DNA from: Echinarachnius parma
Taxonomy: Eukaryota; Echinodermata; Echinoidea; Clypeasteroida; Echinarachniidae
Reading direction: 5' to 3'
NCBI GenBank assembly: GCA_037951105.1
Contig: JBAMJV010007142.1
Coordinates: 1-64,000 of the forward strand
DNA length: 64,000 bases
Part shown: in pieces, positions 18,053 through 29,362 of the stretch
Layout of the letters: each line of letters starts with the position of its first letter
Position numbering within the stretch: the stretch's first letter is position 1
Position numbers and translations under genes: made by a program
The notes under the pieces: model-generated
What the model was told of the DNA's origin: nothing
The model's database searches: none
What the model saw: only the letters and a program-made list of their open reading frames with translations

Positions 18053-18283
18053 AATACACAGCATTATGCATAAGGGGCATTGATGAATTCGACGCTGAAT
18101 ACGAGAGCCCATTTATCAACTTTGATATTAACACATTTTTTGGATGAATGCTAGAATATTTATAACCAATACACAACATTATGCATAAGGGGCATGGATT
18201 AATTCGACGCTGAATACGAGAGCGCATTTATCAACTTTGATATTAACACATTTGTTGATGAATGCTAGAATATTTATAACCAA
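18053..18283. repeat. two tandem copies of a 115-bp unit
   Basis: ACATTATGCATAAGGGGCAT and GAATTCGACGCTGAATACGA recur 115 bases apart. The whole unit, ending TTTATAACCAA, is repeated almost exactly. Confidence 0.9.
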
Positions 18284-18420
18284 AAAGCTTTAGCGCGTGT
18301 GGTGATTAAGAATAACATATTCACATACGTATGAGAGAAAAAAAACACCGATCAGACTTAGGACTGCATGGTACATATTATCGGTATTATCAATGTTATA
18401 AGAACATGAATTGTATTTAA

Positions 18421-18958
18421 AGGGATAGTTGAGTTTTGGTATAGAGGGCGCTACATACAATAATTTTTTGTGAGATAATGAAAAACTGAGTGTCAAATTC
18501 GAAAGAGCATACAATTTTAATGACAGAATAAACTTTATTTTATCAAAATCGGTTCAGAAATGGCTGAAATATCCATAAACATAACCATTTGTAATAATTT
18601 TGAACCAGCCGTTAAAAAATTCCAAAAAATGCTTCCTCTTTTCAAAAAATTGTAAAAGAGGTTTTTAAATAGTTGTTGATTATCTCTCTATCTAATAACT
18701 ATTTCAACAAAACATCACATGCACAATATTTTATTTAAAATGGTTGAAACCGATGAGGGTTTAGAGAGCGCCCTCTTGAGTTTTAATGGCTCTTTTTGAA
18801 TGATAACAGTTTTTTTACTTAGTCATTTGTAATGTTGTATTCCTTTCGAGCATGGTGGAGTTACAACTGTTAGTTTGTAATGTAATGGTGCAGGTTTTGG
18901 TTACTAAAATTCAGTTTGACCAAAACTGTGCTCTCTTCACCAAAACTCAACTACCCCT
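18421..18958 (+). mobile_element. TTAA MITE family A, copy 5
   Basis: Both ends (AGGGATAGTTGAGTTTTGG; CAAAACTCAACTACCCCT) and TTAA at 18417-18420 and 18959-18962 are intact, with the complete family body. Confidence 0.9.
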
Positions 18959-18962
18959 TTAA

Positions 18963-19423
18963 ACTCCTTCAGTGGGTTCTTCAAACTCCATTGACAGTAG
19001 GTGATAAAATCTGACACATTCAAATTAACTTTTTTTTAATAATATGTAAACGGTGTCATTTTTCTATGAAACTGTCAAACATAAATTAACAGAATCTTAG
19101 ATTTATATTATTAAAATTATTATATTATCATGATTATGATCGAAATCTCAAATAAAACTTATGTTCAGAACATTCACAAATGTAAAAATGTGAAATTTTG
19201 AAACAAAATTATAGTCATTAGATCGTGGGACTAAGCTTTCAAACCTAGTAGAACCTTCATCACTTAGGCAAAATGTCAACAATTACAAGAACACAGGCAA
19301 CAACATGTATACAAACGTGGGTGGGGAGAAAGGGGGAGGGAACACAACAATGTGGACAAATCAAAATGAACCAACAAGCCAAGGATACATGTCGCATATG
19401 GGACGAAGATTAACACGAACGGA
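18963..19423. other. no gene recognised
   Basis: AT-rich spacer between family A copies. Confidence 0.5.
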
Positions 19424-20015
19424 TAGTACAGTTTTGGTCAAACTGAATTTTATTAACCAAAACCTGCAACATAACACTACAAACTATACAAACTACTAGT
19501 TTTAACTCCACCAGACCACCATGCTCGAAATGTATACAAAAACACAAGAGGGCGCTATCTGAAATCGCATTGGTTTCAACCATTTGTTAAAATAATTATC
19601 AAATTGAGAGATCATCAACACGTACAGTATTTAAAACCTCTTTTGTATATTTTTGAAAAGTGTACGCATTTGTTTTCTTCTAACGGCTGGTTCAAAATCG
19701 TCGAATTATTATGGGCCCCACAATAATTACAAATGGTTATATTTATGGATATTTCAACTGTGTGCGCTTAACATGCGACTGGCTAGAATACTCCCTATGG
19801 AGTGGAACATGTGCACTTAATGTGCAGGAATGGTTGCAGTTTGTATCCGCTGACCGGGGTTATAATAATATTGTAAAGCGCTATGATTCCCACGGGAATA
19901 GCGCTATATAGATAACCGTTATTATCATAATTATTTGTATCAAACAAAGTTGATTCTGTCATTACAATTGTGTGTTCTTCAAAATTTCACACTCAGTTTG
20001 TCATTACCTCTAATG
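19424..20015 (-). mobile_element. TTAA MITE family A, copy 6, interrupted by a SINE
   Basis: Reverse orientation: GTTTTGGTCAAACTGAATTT, then CACCATGCTCGAAA, AAGAGGGCGCT, GGTTATATTTATGGATATTT. It breaks at about 19756 and resumes at about 19941 (CAAAGTTGATTCTGTCATTA, CACTCAGTTTGTCATTACCT). Both extreme ends are degraded. Confidence 0.75.
19757..19940 (+). mobile_element. SINE family Q copy inside a family A element
   Basis: The insert ends GTAAAGCGCTATGATTCC...ATAGCGCTATATAG followed by a TTATTATC-type tail. This is the same tail structure as the minus-strand copies at 56275 and 49641. Confidence 0.55.
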
Positions 20016-20067
20016 GATTTCCTCTGTTGTAAGTTTTAAAAAAGCGTATGCTACTACATTACTTTAA

Positions 20068-20210
20068 AGAGATAGTTCAGTTTTGGTAAAGAGGGTGCGT
20101 CAAGAAATAATTTTGTCTTGAGGTAATGAAAAACTAAGTGTAAAATTAGAAAAAGCACACAATTTTAAAGACAGAATCAACTTGTTGGATCAAAATCGGA
20201 TCAGAAAGTA
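20068..20210 (+). mobile_element. TTAA MITE family A, left end only
   Basis: TTAA (20064-20067), then AGAGATAGTTCAGTTTTGG, GAGGTAATGAAAAACTAAGT and CAAAATCGGATCAGAAAG; the remainder is missing. Confidence 0.75.
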
Positions 20211-20512
20211 TTGGGGACCAACGTTTATTCAATACAAAAATTAAGAAAATATACACAAGTTTGAAAATACACCATTATTATTTTTTAAATTTTGACCTAG
20301 ACAATTATGGAAAGCCATAAGTTTATTTGTATAATTGATAAACGAGTTCTTTAAACAGGCCTTCAATTTGGATAAAAATGATTTATATTTTCTTTTATCA
20401 AAGACACTTCAAGTTATTGATGTGAAATGTTGTGGAAAGTTTCAAATATTCGCATTTGGGCGCTTGATTATGTTTAATTCCGAAGGTACGAATGGCTTTC
20501 CATAATGTTTAA

Positions 20513-21068
20513 AGGGATAGTTGAGTTTTGGTAGAGAGGGCGCTTGTCTACTTATTTTTTTGTGAGGTAATTAAAAACTGAGTGTAAAATTTGAAAGAGC
20601 ATAATATTTAAATAATAAAATCATCTTTGTTTGATCAAAATCGGTTCAGAGACGGCTGAAATATCCATAAATATATTACAATTTGTAATAAAGCTGGGGC
20701 CCCAGGTTTATTAGAGAATTTTGAACTAGCCGTTAAAAATTCAAAAAAATGCTTCCTCTTTTAAAAAAGTTACAAAATAGGTATTTAAATAGTTGTTGGT
20801 TATTTCTCTATCTAATCACTAGTTCAACAAAACATCACATGCATAATGTTTTATTCAAAATGGTTGAAACCGATGAGTGTTTAGAGAGCGCCCTCTTACG
20901 TTTTAACGGCTCTTTTTGAATGATAACATGATCTTTACTACGTCATTTGTAATTTTGTGTTCCTTTCTAGTTATAACTATTAGTTTGTAATGTAATGATG
21001 CAGGTTTTGGTTACTAAAATTCAGTTTCACCAAAACTGTACTCTCCTTACCAGAACTCAACTATCCCT
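20513..21068 (+). mobile_element. TTAA MITE family A, copy 8
   Basis: Full length with TTAA at 20509-20512 and 21069-21072, central GGGGCCCCA, and both GAGGGCGCT and GAGCGCCCTC. Confidence 0.9.
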
Positions 21069-21072
21069 TTAA

Positions 21073-22113
21073 GTCCAACTCGTGTTATGAAATGACTCCC
21101 GTTGGATGCGCGGTAATCATGGTAATAACATTCATATGCACGTTGGAAGCACGTGGATAACTGTTGCTGAGTGGTTTAAGTGTGCAGTCAGAAGCGAGTC
21201 AACAAACTGTGGAACGGTGGTATATATAATCACATATTGCATGGAACTTTCTGCTAATTTTTCTGCATGATCTTTAGGTTCAAATTAGAGATATTAATAT
21301 TTTAACACATATGAATCAATATAGTCATATAGTTCGGCCAATATACGATGTTTTCCATAACTTTACATTGATGCTACATTACGCTCTACTAAATGCAGCC
21401 ATAAATGTCTAAACTCTATTGAGAGTTAATAATTGTGGCACGCTTTTATATAAATATTTGCATATTAAAAAAATTGATTCAAAAAGGCGCTAAATCCACT
21501 TTCCATGCAACTTGTGTTGTATCAATAAATAATAACCAACTTGGCTTTTTATCAATACCAATTCAAAGAACAATTACACAATAAAAATCGAACCTTCGCA
21601 TAAAATTGCATATTCGTATAAACTTAATCGGTAGTTTATCATGTTAAAACTATCTTTCAGAACGCGCAGATTGTTGACATTGAAATTAAGGCATGATCAT
21701 GAAGCAGTGTTGATTTCGTATTATAATGAATGGTTCTACTTTGATTTATTTTTTGTCCAGAAAAAAAGAACTCCTTTACTGAACGGCCTTGAGAATAACA
21801 TCCGTTTTCCTTTGATTCAAGGACGCTATGTTAAATAATTTCTGAGAGATGATTATTTTTTTATTTCGCGTAATATATATAAGATTTAGAATGTTATTTA
21901 GTTGAAAATTACGTCTACGTTTTCCTAAAATTATTGTTCACTTTAAAATGAAAACAAAATCGCATCATGCATGAATTAGCAATATTTCGCTGTTAAAAAT
22001 TTTGATTAATTCTAAAAATAATAACCAGCATATATAATTCTTTACTTAGTGATACAATATCACACGAATGAATCATATTTCTTTCTGTTTTACCTTCGAC
22101 TCGAGTATGTATA
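21073..22113. other. no gene; family F left end at 21478
   Basis: CAAAAAGGCGCTAAATCCAC at 21480-21499 is the left end of a family F element whose right end is missing. The sequence around 21250-21350 resembles the degenerate repeat at 36100 and 60020. The open frame at 21641-21838 has no recognisable domain. Confidence 0.45.
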
Positions 22114-22302
22114 AGTGGCGTATAGCGTGATAGGACTGATTGCATGGGGGCACGAAATTTGTTTTAGGTGGGGGGGGGGGGGGGCACCTTATGATTTTTC
22201 TTTGTTTCTAAATGTATTTTACCCTTACGTTTTTTTAAATTGTTTTTGTCAAATTATTGGGAGGGGGCACGTGCCCCGCTGTGCCCCCGTAGCTACGCCA
22301 CA
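22114..22302. mobile_element. hAT-like MITE family K, copy 2
   Basis: Starts AGTGGCGTATAGCG and ends with GTAGCTACGCCACA. Inside lie a G run and the mirrored words GGGGGCACGAAA and GGGGGCACGTGCCCC. Its counterpart is at 30825. Confidence 0.65.
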
Positions 22303-23187
22303 TGGTATGCAATCATGTCGTAATTGAGAAGCCATGGTTGCGCTTTAGAAAAGTCAAAGACCTGATAATAGCGAAACATAATTACTCGAAGATTAATACA
22401 CGGAAAACAGGTCCTAATGTATATCGTGGTCATGCGAGACATCATTAAAATGAATTATGTTCCATAATCGCTCTTTATGTATTTTGTGAGTGTTCATTGC
22501 GTTTGTGAGGAGACCCGACTGATCAAACACCTGCTTGGGAATAGTAAACATGATATTATGTCGATGGGAGAGTTAAGAGATGAACATGATGAAGTGAAGA
22601 GAAAATTAAAGGTATATTGCTTGACTAAATAAATTAACGAAAAACAGTAAAAAGGAAAGTGCAATGGGAAATCCTTTTAGCCAAATATTAACAGTGTTGG
22701 GAAAGTTATCGTAAGTATTCATATTGGCCAAACTAATATTGATCACTATTGTTGAAATAGTATTTAAAAATAAAGTTAAATACAGAAATATTGATTGAAA
22801 CTTAAAATCAAGCTTCAGAATACCACTTAAATTGGGCCTAAATTCACCGCTCATTAGCCCCTGAATCTTGGTAAAATACTTTTTTATTATTCGAACATTA
22901 TATTGCTCAAATAGTCAATATCAGCAGTTTTGTCCAAATCTTTACATTAACAAAAATTATGAGTTATGCACATGGTAGGTGATGAAAGCATTTTTCATTT
23001 TTGGTGTGAGGGGCGTTTCCCAATACTGTTTTTTTTTAAGCTTTAACATAAAGAAAACATAAAGTGTGCCCCCAAAAAGTTGTGTGTCCCCACTCGTTCG
23101 AAACACGATACGACACGTATAACTGTTTACTGCTTGATAAATAGATTATGTATGTGAAAAGTCAGTAAAATGTTCGGACGTCTTGTG
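22303..23187. other. no gene recognised
   Basis: AT-rich; a chance minus-strand frame at 22606-22854 is low-complexity and hydrophobic without a motif. Confidence 0.45.
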
Positions 23188-23257
23188 ATTTTGTTAATTA
23201 TCTTAGGTAATACATTAATGTGAATATAATTATATGTGTTAGGAACGTATATTTTAA

Positions 23258-23620
23258 AGGGATCTAGTAACTTTGTTAGTATGTGCAAAAAGTGATGAAT
23301 GGTTGTAACATTGTTGTTATCTGATTATGTCCATTGGGTATTGTGTGAACATTTCAAATTAAATGGACGTTATATGGCCGAGTAATGAGTAAAAATGCAT
23401 AGTGTTAACACTGAAGTAAATTAGTTGTACACTTGAGTGTGGAGAGTACACATCTGAAAACTTAAAATAATCGTAAATATCTTTTTAACGAAATGAAAAT
23501 TCGAAAAACCGAAACCTGTCCCATGCTTATATTGTTAATACGAATACAATAAGGTAATATGAGGGAATCGCTAGAATTTCAATTGGATTTTGAGGATTAG
23601 GACAATGTTACTACATCCCT
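23258..23620 (+). mobile_element. TTAA MITE family B, copy 2 (full length)
   Basis: AGGGATCTAGTAACTTTGTT at the left, GTTACTACATCCCT at the right, TTAA at 23254-23257 and 23621-23624. About 363 bp. Confidence 0.9.
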
Positions 23621-23730
23621 TTAAGGATTAGCTAGTGAATTAACGAACTTTAAATTATTTTATAATTGTATTTTATGATAAGGTTCAATGTATCGTTCAA
23701 TGTAATGTTGTGATATATTTTGTTACTTGA

Positions 23731-23783
23731 TGTTACAACCATTCATCACTTTTTTCACATGCCAACACAGTTACTAGATCCCT
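23731..23783 (-). mobile_element. TTAA MITE family B end, inverted fragment
   Basis: GTTACAACCATTCATCACTT to AGTTACTAGATCCCT, then TTAA (23784-23787). It is the complement of the first 53 bases of copy 2 and part of the inverted duplication above. Confidence 0.8.
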
Positions 23784-23852
23784 TTAAAGTATACGTTCCT
23801 AACACATGCAATTATATTCACATTTATGTATTACCTAAGATAATCAACAAAC

Positions 23853-24366
23853 AAACAAAAAAGAAGCACGATTCACAATCATATAAATGAATAATCCGAC
23901 ACAATCGGTCGTTGTGGAAATCTTCAGAATTAGAGTGACATTCCAGTCGGTCGAAGTAATAAGTTCGCTGTAATTTTGGAAAATGGATTTTCAATCATTG
24001 TATTATAATAATTCACGATTACACAACCTCAAGTGATTGCAATAATAAATATAATGTATGTTTGTTTTCATTGAACATTGAAAAAAGCAAATCCAATTTC
24101 AACTCTCTATCACTAAAATATACAGATCCTATTCAACGATATTATTTCGTTTTACTTCACTTCCAAGTTACCATCTATTGTCATGAACAATGCGCTACAA
24201 ATACAAACTAAGAGGAAAACCAAACATTAGAGCCTTTTCCTTTTTGAGTACAGTAAATGGTTGAAGCAGACTTTGCTTGTGCGGTGAGTTTTATTTGTTT
24301 GCTTGATTACTCGTTGGCGCACTGGCTCACTGGCTTGTTTGGCGTGGAGTGAGAGTGGTTACTGTG
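23853..24366. other. upstream flank of the LRR gene, no feature seen
   Basis: AT-rich sequence without recognised repeats. Confidence 0.45.
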
Positions 24367-24410
24367 TATATAAAAAAAAAGTAAGTCGAATTGTAAATTA
24401 CTTTCTGTCA
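24367..24410 (+). promoter_or_regulatory. candidate core promoter of the LRR gene
   Basis: TATATAAA lies at 24367-24374. An initiator-like TTACTTT (YYANWYY) has its A at 24400, 33 bases downstream, which is an acceptable TATA spacing. The 5' leader would then be about 270 bases. This is positional inference only. Confidence 0.35.
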
Positions 24411-24673
24411 TACTCGCGTCTCATTGGTCGAATAGTCGTTCTACGCACACCACTCTCTCTGTTATAGCTCTCACGCTGCTCGCCTTTCATTCCCCGCTGG
24501 TTGCTTGCACTGACTGTCGCGAGCAAAACATAGCGGACCACTTACTACTCGCGCTGTAGCACGTGTATAGACATCTCATGCCCTGTTGCTTCTCCTCTCA
24601 ATTGTTGGATACGGGTACAGGTGTTACTAAGACAATTTGTGAAGTAATTACTCTTTTGAAAAGACACATTTTG

Positions 24674-25026
24674 ATGATGGGCGCTCGTCGGAGACTTCCG
24701 ATGAGTTTTCCACGGATTCCACCCATATTATTTCTGCTCCTGATCGGCGGATTGCTTTTCCGCTGCAGCAATGCTGTGAATGTGACCACCACTGAACCGC
24801 GGTATCGCCCCGTCCCCCATAACTCCAGCCCCACTCGCAGCGGGGTTGGGGTTGGGGTTGGGGTTGGTGTTGGTGCTACAGCAGGTGCAGAGGACGAAGA
24901 GGTGATGAAGGATAGGACATGTCCCACCTACTGCAGCTGTTTCAAGCTCAACATGATGACCTCCTGCCGAGGCAGAGAGATCAAGACCATGGCTCAACTC
25001 GGTGTGGATCCGGAGACGGAACACCT
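24674..25026 (+). CDS. first coding exon of a secreted or membrane leucine-rich-repeat protein (partial)
   Basis: From the ATG at 24674 the exon encodes about 118 residues. Residues around 15-35 form a hydrophobic signal peptide (PPILFLLLIGGLLFRCSNA) with likely cleavage before VNVTTT. Next come two N-glycosylation motifs (NVT, NSS), a Gly-Val repeat of about six units, an acidic patch (AEDEE) and CPTYCSCFKLNMMTSC. The spacing C-x3-C-x-C-x8-C is that of an LRR N-terminal cap. The exon ends CACCT|GTAAGT, splitting a Leu codon in phase 2 as is common between LRR-encoding exons. The ending VDPETEHL recalls the VDPENITEI segment of Trk receptors, but that is a weak resemblance. In-frame ATGs at 24563, 24677 and 24701 are alternatives; 24674 or 24677 keeps a normal signal peptide. 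Later exons were not found. Confidence 0.68.
24841..24876 (+). repeat. GGGGTT repeat inside the LRR exon
   Basis: GGGGTT units are repeated about five times and then decay to GGTGTT. In frame they encode alternating Gly and Val. The strand could form a G-quadruplex. Confidence 0.85.
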
Positions 25027-25941
25027 GTAAGTTTAATCCTTATACCCCGTCCTCAGTCCCGCCCTACCCCCTAGGCACCCCACCCAGCGTCCCCATACAC
25101 ATCTTTAAAACAGGGGGGGGGGGGGGGCTGATGTCTTTTACTAAAATTAGTATCATCCCTCTTGTTTTCGAAGATGATCTAAAATTGGCCTCAAAATGTT
25201 GCTTTATTTTGCTTATTTTTGAGATGACCGGCAGCTAGTTATGAATTAATTGTGTTTTTAAACCCTCGTGGGCTCTTTCCGCATATTACTAAGCACCCCC
25301 GCATCAAAACGCCTATACAGAACGTCTTTATTAGCGGAATGCAACGTGTATATATATAATAAGAACCACGAGAAATGCTTGAAGACAACAAATTAAATGG
25401 ACAGCAGTAAGCATTTTTCAGAAGTAGAGATAAACATCAGTTTGTTTGACATGTCTGTTTTATCCTGCCAATCTCTCCCAATAGATATTTACCACGTTTG
25501 TTGTGCTTGAATGTCGTTTTTGAAAAATTGTAAAATTTAGCTCTTTAATTGCCGAGTGCATGCACAATTAACCCTGTACAGGACTGGGCGCTGACATACT
25601 CGTGTTTTGTTTTGTTTTTGTTTACTACCTACATAATGACTGCGGGGAATGCGTGTTATGTTATTATTAACTCAAAATAATGAAGGGGTTAATCTCGCCT
25701 TGGCCTGCTGGCTGGTTAATTGTGTCAACACCAATTGATGCTGGCAGTTGTAAGCCTTCATGGGTTGCGTGGGTAAGTTTAAGTAGATTTGTCCACCCCA
25801 GAATTGTCACTTCGAAACGTATTAGAGGCGTATTATTATCTTAATAATATCAACGAAAAGCATAGGTAGGCCTAAAAACGCGATTCAAACGCCAATTCTC
25901 GGCTAGAGAAGTCTATCCAAAAACACTATTATAGTCTTATG
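25027..25941 (+). other. probable start of the LRR gene's intron 1
   Basis: Follows the GTAAGT donor. It contains a G run (about 25112-25127) and otherwise AT-rich sequence. No LRR-encoding exon was recognised here. Confidence 0.4.
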
Positions 25942-26111
25942 TCGCTTTCATGGTGCATTACTTTTCATCGGATGCGTCCGGATGCATCCGATGAAACGTG
26001 CACCATGAAAGCGACAGAGGGGGAAATAGCGATTTCACCGTTGTTTACATAAGAAATTCTATCGGTATTTTTCATTGGTATTTTCATCGGTAAGTGCACC
26101 ATGAAAGCGGT
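25942..26111. mobile_element. fold-back element with three copies of one arm
   Basis: GTCGCTTTCATGGTGCA and TTCATCGGATGC are followed by GCATCCGATGAAACG and TGCACCATGAAAGCGAC, a 72-base palindrome. The arm end recurs once more (TTCATCGGTAAGTGCACCAT) at 26086-26105. Confidence 0.75.
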
Positions 26112-26198
26112 ATTAGTGTTCAATATTCCTATGAAACGTAATGATTGACCTGAAACGCGTTTCAAAACAGATTATTGAGGATAAATAATTCTCCTTAA

Positions 26199-26604
26199 AG
26201 GGATCTAGTAACTTTGTTGATATGTGCAAGATCTGATGAATGGTTGATCAAATGTGTTTATCTGTGATCTGATATGTCCACTGAGTGATGTGTGAAATTC
26301 TTTTACATTTTACACATTTGTAAAACTTTTATAAATGTCACATGTTCTAGTAATGACCGGAAGTAAACAAGTTGTATTTGCCTTTTTACTGCACTTTCTT
26401 TGTACACAGTTTAAATTCTCCCATATAAGAAGAATTTTTAATCCAAATACTTGTATCATACCTATCTTTATAACGAAAGGGAAATGTGGACAACCGAAAC
26501 CTGTTCCACAATTCTATCGGTAATAAGTATACAACGAGGTATATGAAAACCGCTAGAGTTATATGATAGAAGTGTGTGGGTTTTGGCAATGTTACTAGAT
26601 CCCT
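26199..26604 (+). mobile_element. TTAA MITE family B, copy 4
   Basis: AGGGATCTAGTAACTTTGTT to GTTACTAGATCCCT with TTAA at 26195-26198 and 26605-26608. The body is more diverged than in copy 2. Confidence 0.88.
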
Positions 26605-26608
26605 TTAA

Positions 26609-27090
26609 ACGCACCTTTACAGATTCACACCCATAAATAATTGATCTGAACTACGATACCTGACATTTCCAACCTCATGGTCACGCACCTATGGACACGC
26701 ATCTCGGGACTCATCGTGAAATCTGGTCGTTTTAACCTTCTTATTTGCTGCAGTTCAGGTTCACCGAGTGCCTTTCATGTAAACACTACATGCATGGTTC
26801 ACACTTCACATAATTATACAAGTAATGTTGCTGTTTTATTTATAGTGTAATAATGTATGTAGTTATTACAGTAATTAATGTATGTTTGTATTAATTCAAT
26901 CATTAACTTATTAGTTAATACATAAATAGATACATGAATAAATACATGAATAACACTTAATGATTGAAATCTGTAAAACAAAATAAAAATTACATAAATA
27001 AATAATTTGATGATTAATACAATATGAAAATGATTAAATAAAGATTTTATCTAAAACTGACTGCATTAAACATGTTAAACAAAAATATGC
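26609..27090. other. no gene; AT-rich with ATGAATA-type short repeats
   Basis: The stretch 26920-27010 has ATACATGAATAA words repeated a few times. Nothing else is recognised. Confidence 0.45.
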
Positions 27091-27355
27091 CAGGATTGTT
27101 GAGGTCTTGTGCCCAAAAAGCATCCTTCCCGATTTTACCTCAATGGTAGAATATAAATAATAATTTCTTCAATGGTCTGCAACACTTAGCTGTCGGAAAA
27201 TTTGGATGATCTTGCCCCAAATGACTAATAGTATTGCCCCTAAAGTGACACGTTTTGCTCACATGTAAGGCACCTATCACCCGAAGATTGACGTTAAAAA
27301 ACCCTCTTAGGGTGGGGGGTGCAGTCTCCGCCCCCCCCCCCCCCCCCCCCCCATC
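27091..27355. mobile_element. possible family R relative with poly-C end
   Basis: TTGTGCCCAAAAAG, TCTTGCCCCAAATGAC and ATTGCCCCTAAAGTGAC are spaced like the family R minisatellite units and followed by GGTGGGGGGTGCAG and a C run. Ends are not identifiable. Confidence 0.4.
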
Positions 27356-28466
27356 CTCCGCTTCATATGTCAATGTATTGACTCCAACCTATATCATAAA
27401 GTATTTGAAAGACATCATTGCCATCCATTTCTGCATGTTGCATTTTGCGATATTATGACCTAGACCAATCGTCGTATACACTACAAATGTCTACATGCAT
27501 AATTGATTTATATTACTGATGAAGGATGTATCCTCTATAGTGACTGAATGATGGAAAGCTCTATGTTTTGTGCTGCGGTTGTGCACAGCATGGATAATGA
27601 CTGTTGGTATTATATTCATATTGATATTGTAGGGAATATTGACAGCGAAAAAGGTCAGCGAATCGTGTTCAGAGTTAAATGGCATTGATCCCTTTTAATT
27701 GATTATCACCGAGCTTGATACGTTCCACTTGTACACACCCGGCACAGGAAATCCCTGTTATCATGTTATCGTGTAATCAGAACAGTGATCTATATTATGC
27801 GCAACCAAGCGAGTTATTGACATTTAGTGAAATCCTGTTTCGGACATGTTGCCTTCAGACCACCTGTCTCAGTGGCCTGATTCGACCATGGTGTTATGTA
27901 ATAGCAAAACAAGAACATAGTCGGTCATATACCATGCCAAGTGGTGACCTTATAGATCGTGTAGATAGGAGTAGCATTATGGGATGGGTTCTCTTGTCTG
28001 CCTTGATTATTACGACTGTGTTCATATAAGTATATATTATTTATATTTATAACTGTTTTCCGTTTATTGAAATACAAATTATGTTTTTTTTCTCTGCAAA
28101 ATAGGTTTTGTCTACAATGAAATTAAATTCAAATTTGAACTACCTAGTATTAAAGTAATTTCTCATCATTTATTCATGTTTCGTAATCATTAATTTAATT
28201 TCTATAGTGATTTAATACTGAAATGTAATGTACCAATTGTAATAGATGATATATCTCATTTAAAACATATATGATGATTATCATTAAATCCCATGCATAT
28301 AATCATGATGAGAGTGGAATTGATTTCATCATTGCTGTATATTATAGTCCGCGGTTGTTGTGTAATACAAATTACATGTCCAGATTTGTGTTATTGTTGT
28401 GTGTCTAATATATTGCAATGCAATCAAATTGTAATTCGGACTGACACGATATAATGACTGTCATAC
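27356..28466. other. no gene recognised
   Basis: An open frame of 104 codons (27715-28029, +) encodes no domain I know and lacks the composition of the two real genes here; it is probably chance. Confidence 0.4.
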
Positions 28467-28539
28467 CAAGGGCGTCGATTTCTTCTCATGGTTGGGGGGA
28501 TGATCAGTTATTGTGAGGGAGCGAAGCGACCGATGGGGG

Positions 28540-28985
28540 CAGGGGCGGATCTAGCTTTTTGCTAAGGGGGGGGTTTGACCCAATGACGATGCGGAGCATC
28601 GTCCACGAGCCGCGAAGCGGCGAGACGATTTTTTTTTGGGGGCTATTTTGCTAAGGGGGGGAGTTTGACCCAATGACGATGCGGAGCATCGTCCACGAGC
28701 CGCGTAGCGGCGAGGCGATTTTTTTTTTGGGGCTATTTTGCTAAGGGGGGGGGGGGGGGGGGGGTTTGACCCAATGACGATACGGATACTGTGTGGGTCT
28801 GGACACAATGATGGCGTTTTTCTATGCACATCACATGTTCACTTGGCAGCCCAAGGGGGGGGGGGGGGGGGTTAAACCCATGATGGCGTTTGTCTATGCA
28901 CATCACATTTTCACTTGGCAGCCCAAGGGGGGGGGGGGGTTTAAACCCCCTTAACCCCCCCCCCCCTCCCGTAGATCCGCGCCTG
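28540..28985. mobile_element. hAT-like MITE family I, copy 1
   Basis: Starts CAGGGGCGGATCTA and ends TAGATCCGCGCCTG. Inside, GCTAAGGGGGGG-GTTTGACCCAATGACGAT recurs three times and GGCGTTT-TCTATGCACATCAC twice. Small hairpins GACGATGCGGAGCATCGTC and GCCGCGAAGCGGC recur. G and C runs make chance long frames on both strands. Confidence 0.8.
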
Positions 28986-29213
28986 TGGGGTGGGTGTGGG
29001 AGGGGGGTGTCCCCCCTCCCACGGTAGGAAGCTTTTGCATTTTGGGGCTTGAAATTGTGCAATCTGGAGCATACCTAAGGCATCAATTTCACGTTTTATA
29101 AACTTGTTTCTGAGTTACCGTGTTATAGATAAACACAATTAATGAAATCAAGTTTGCAGAAAACCAAAGGGCGGATCGTAATTCTTTTTGGGGGGGATGA
29201 TAATATACAAATA

Positions 29214-29362
29214 TACCAAGCTGTGAGAAAGTATAGTGGAATTATATATCTGAGGAGGGACTGGCATAGAACTATTTTTTCCGAGGGGGCCCCGAGGACA
29301 AAAATAGTAACTATGCCAGTCCCTCCGAAGATATATAATTTCCACTATACTTTTGAACTAAA
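29214..29362. repeat. long palindrome
   Basis: AAGTATAGTGGAATTATATA, GGGACTGGCATAG and the complements CTATGCCAGTCCC and ATTTCCACTATACTT form arms of about 60 bases around a centre containing GAGGGGGCCCC. Both strands have open frames only because the two halves mirror each other. Confidence 0.85.

Larger units (their letters stand above)
23188..23852. repeat. inverted duplication covering unique flank plus the end of a MITE
   Basis: About 125 bases at 23188-23313 (TTATCTTAGGTAATACAT, TGTGTTAGGAACGTATA, then the family B start) recur inverted at 23728-23852. The copied block crosses the boundary between host sequence and element, so it is not simply the element's own terminal repeat. Confidence 0.85.

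Noticed and set aside
24598-25024. Minus-strand frames opposite the LRR exon (PTPTP and NPNPN repeats)
   Set aside because: They are complements of the GGGGTT repeat; the plus strand has the signal peptide, cysteine cap and splice donor.
28551-29062. Two proline- and glycine-rich minus-strand frames
   Set aside because: They are produced by G/C runs and tandem units of the family I element.
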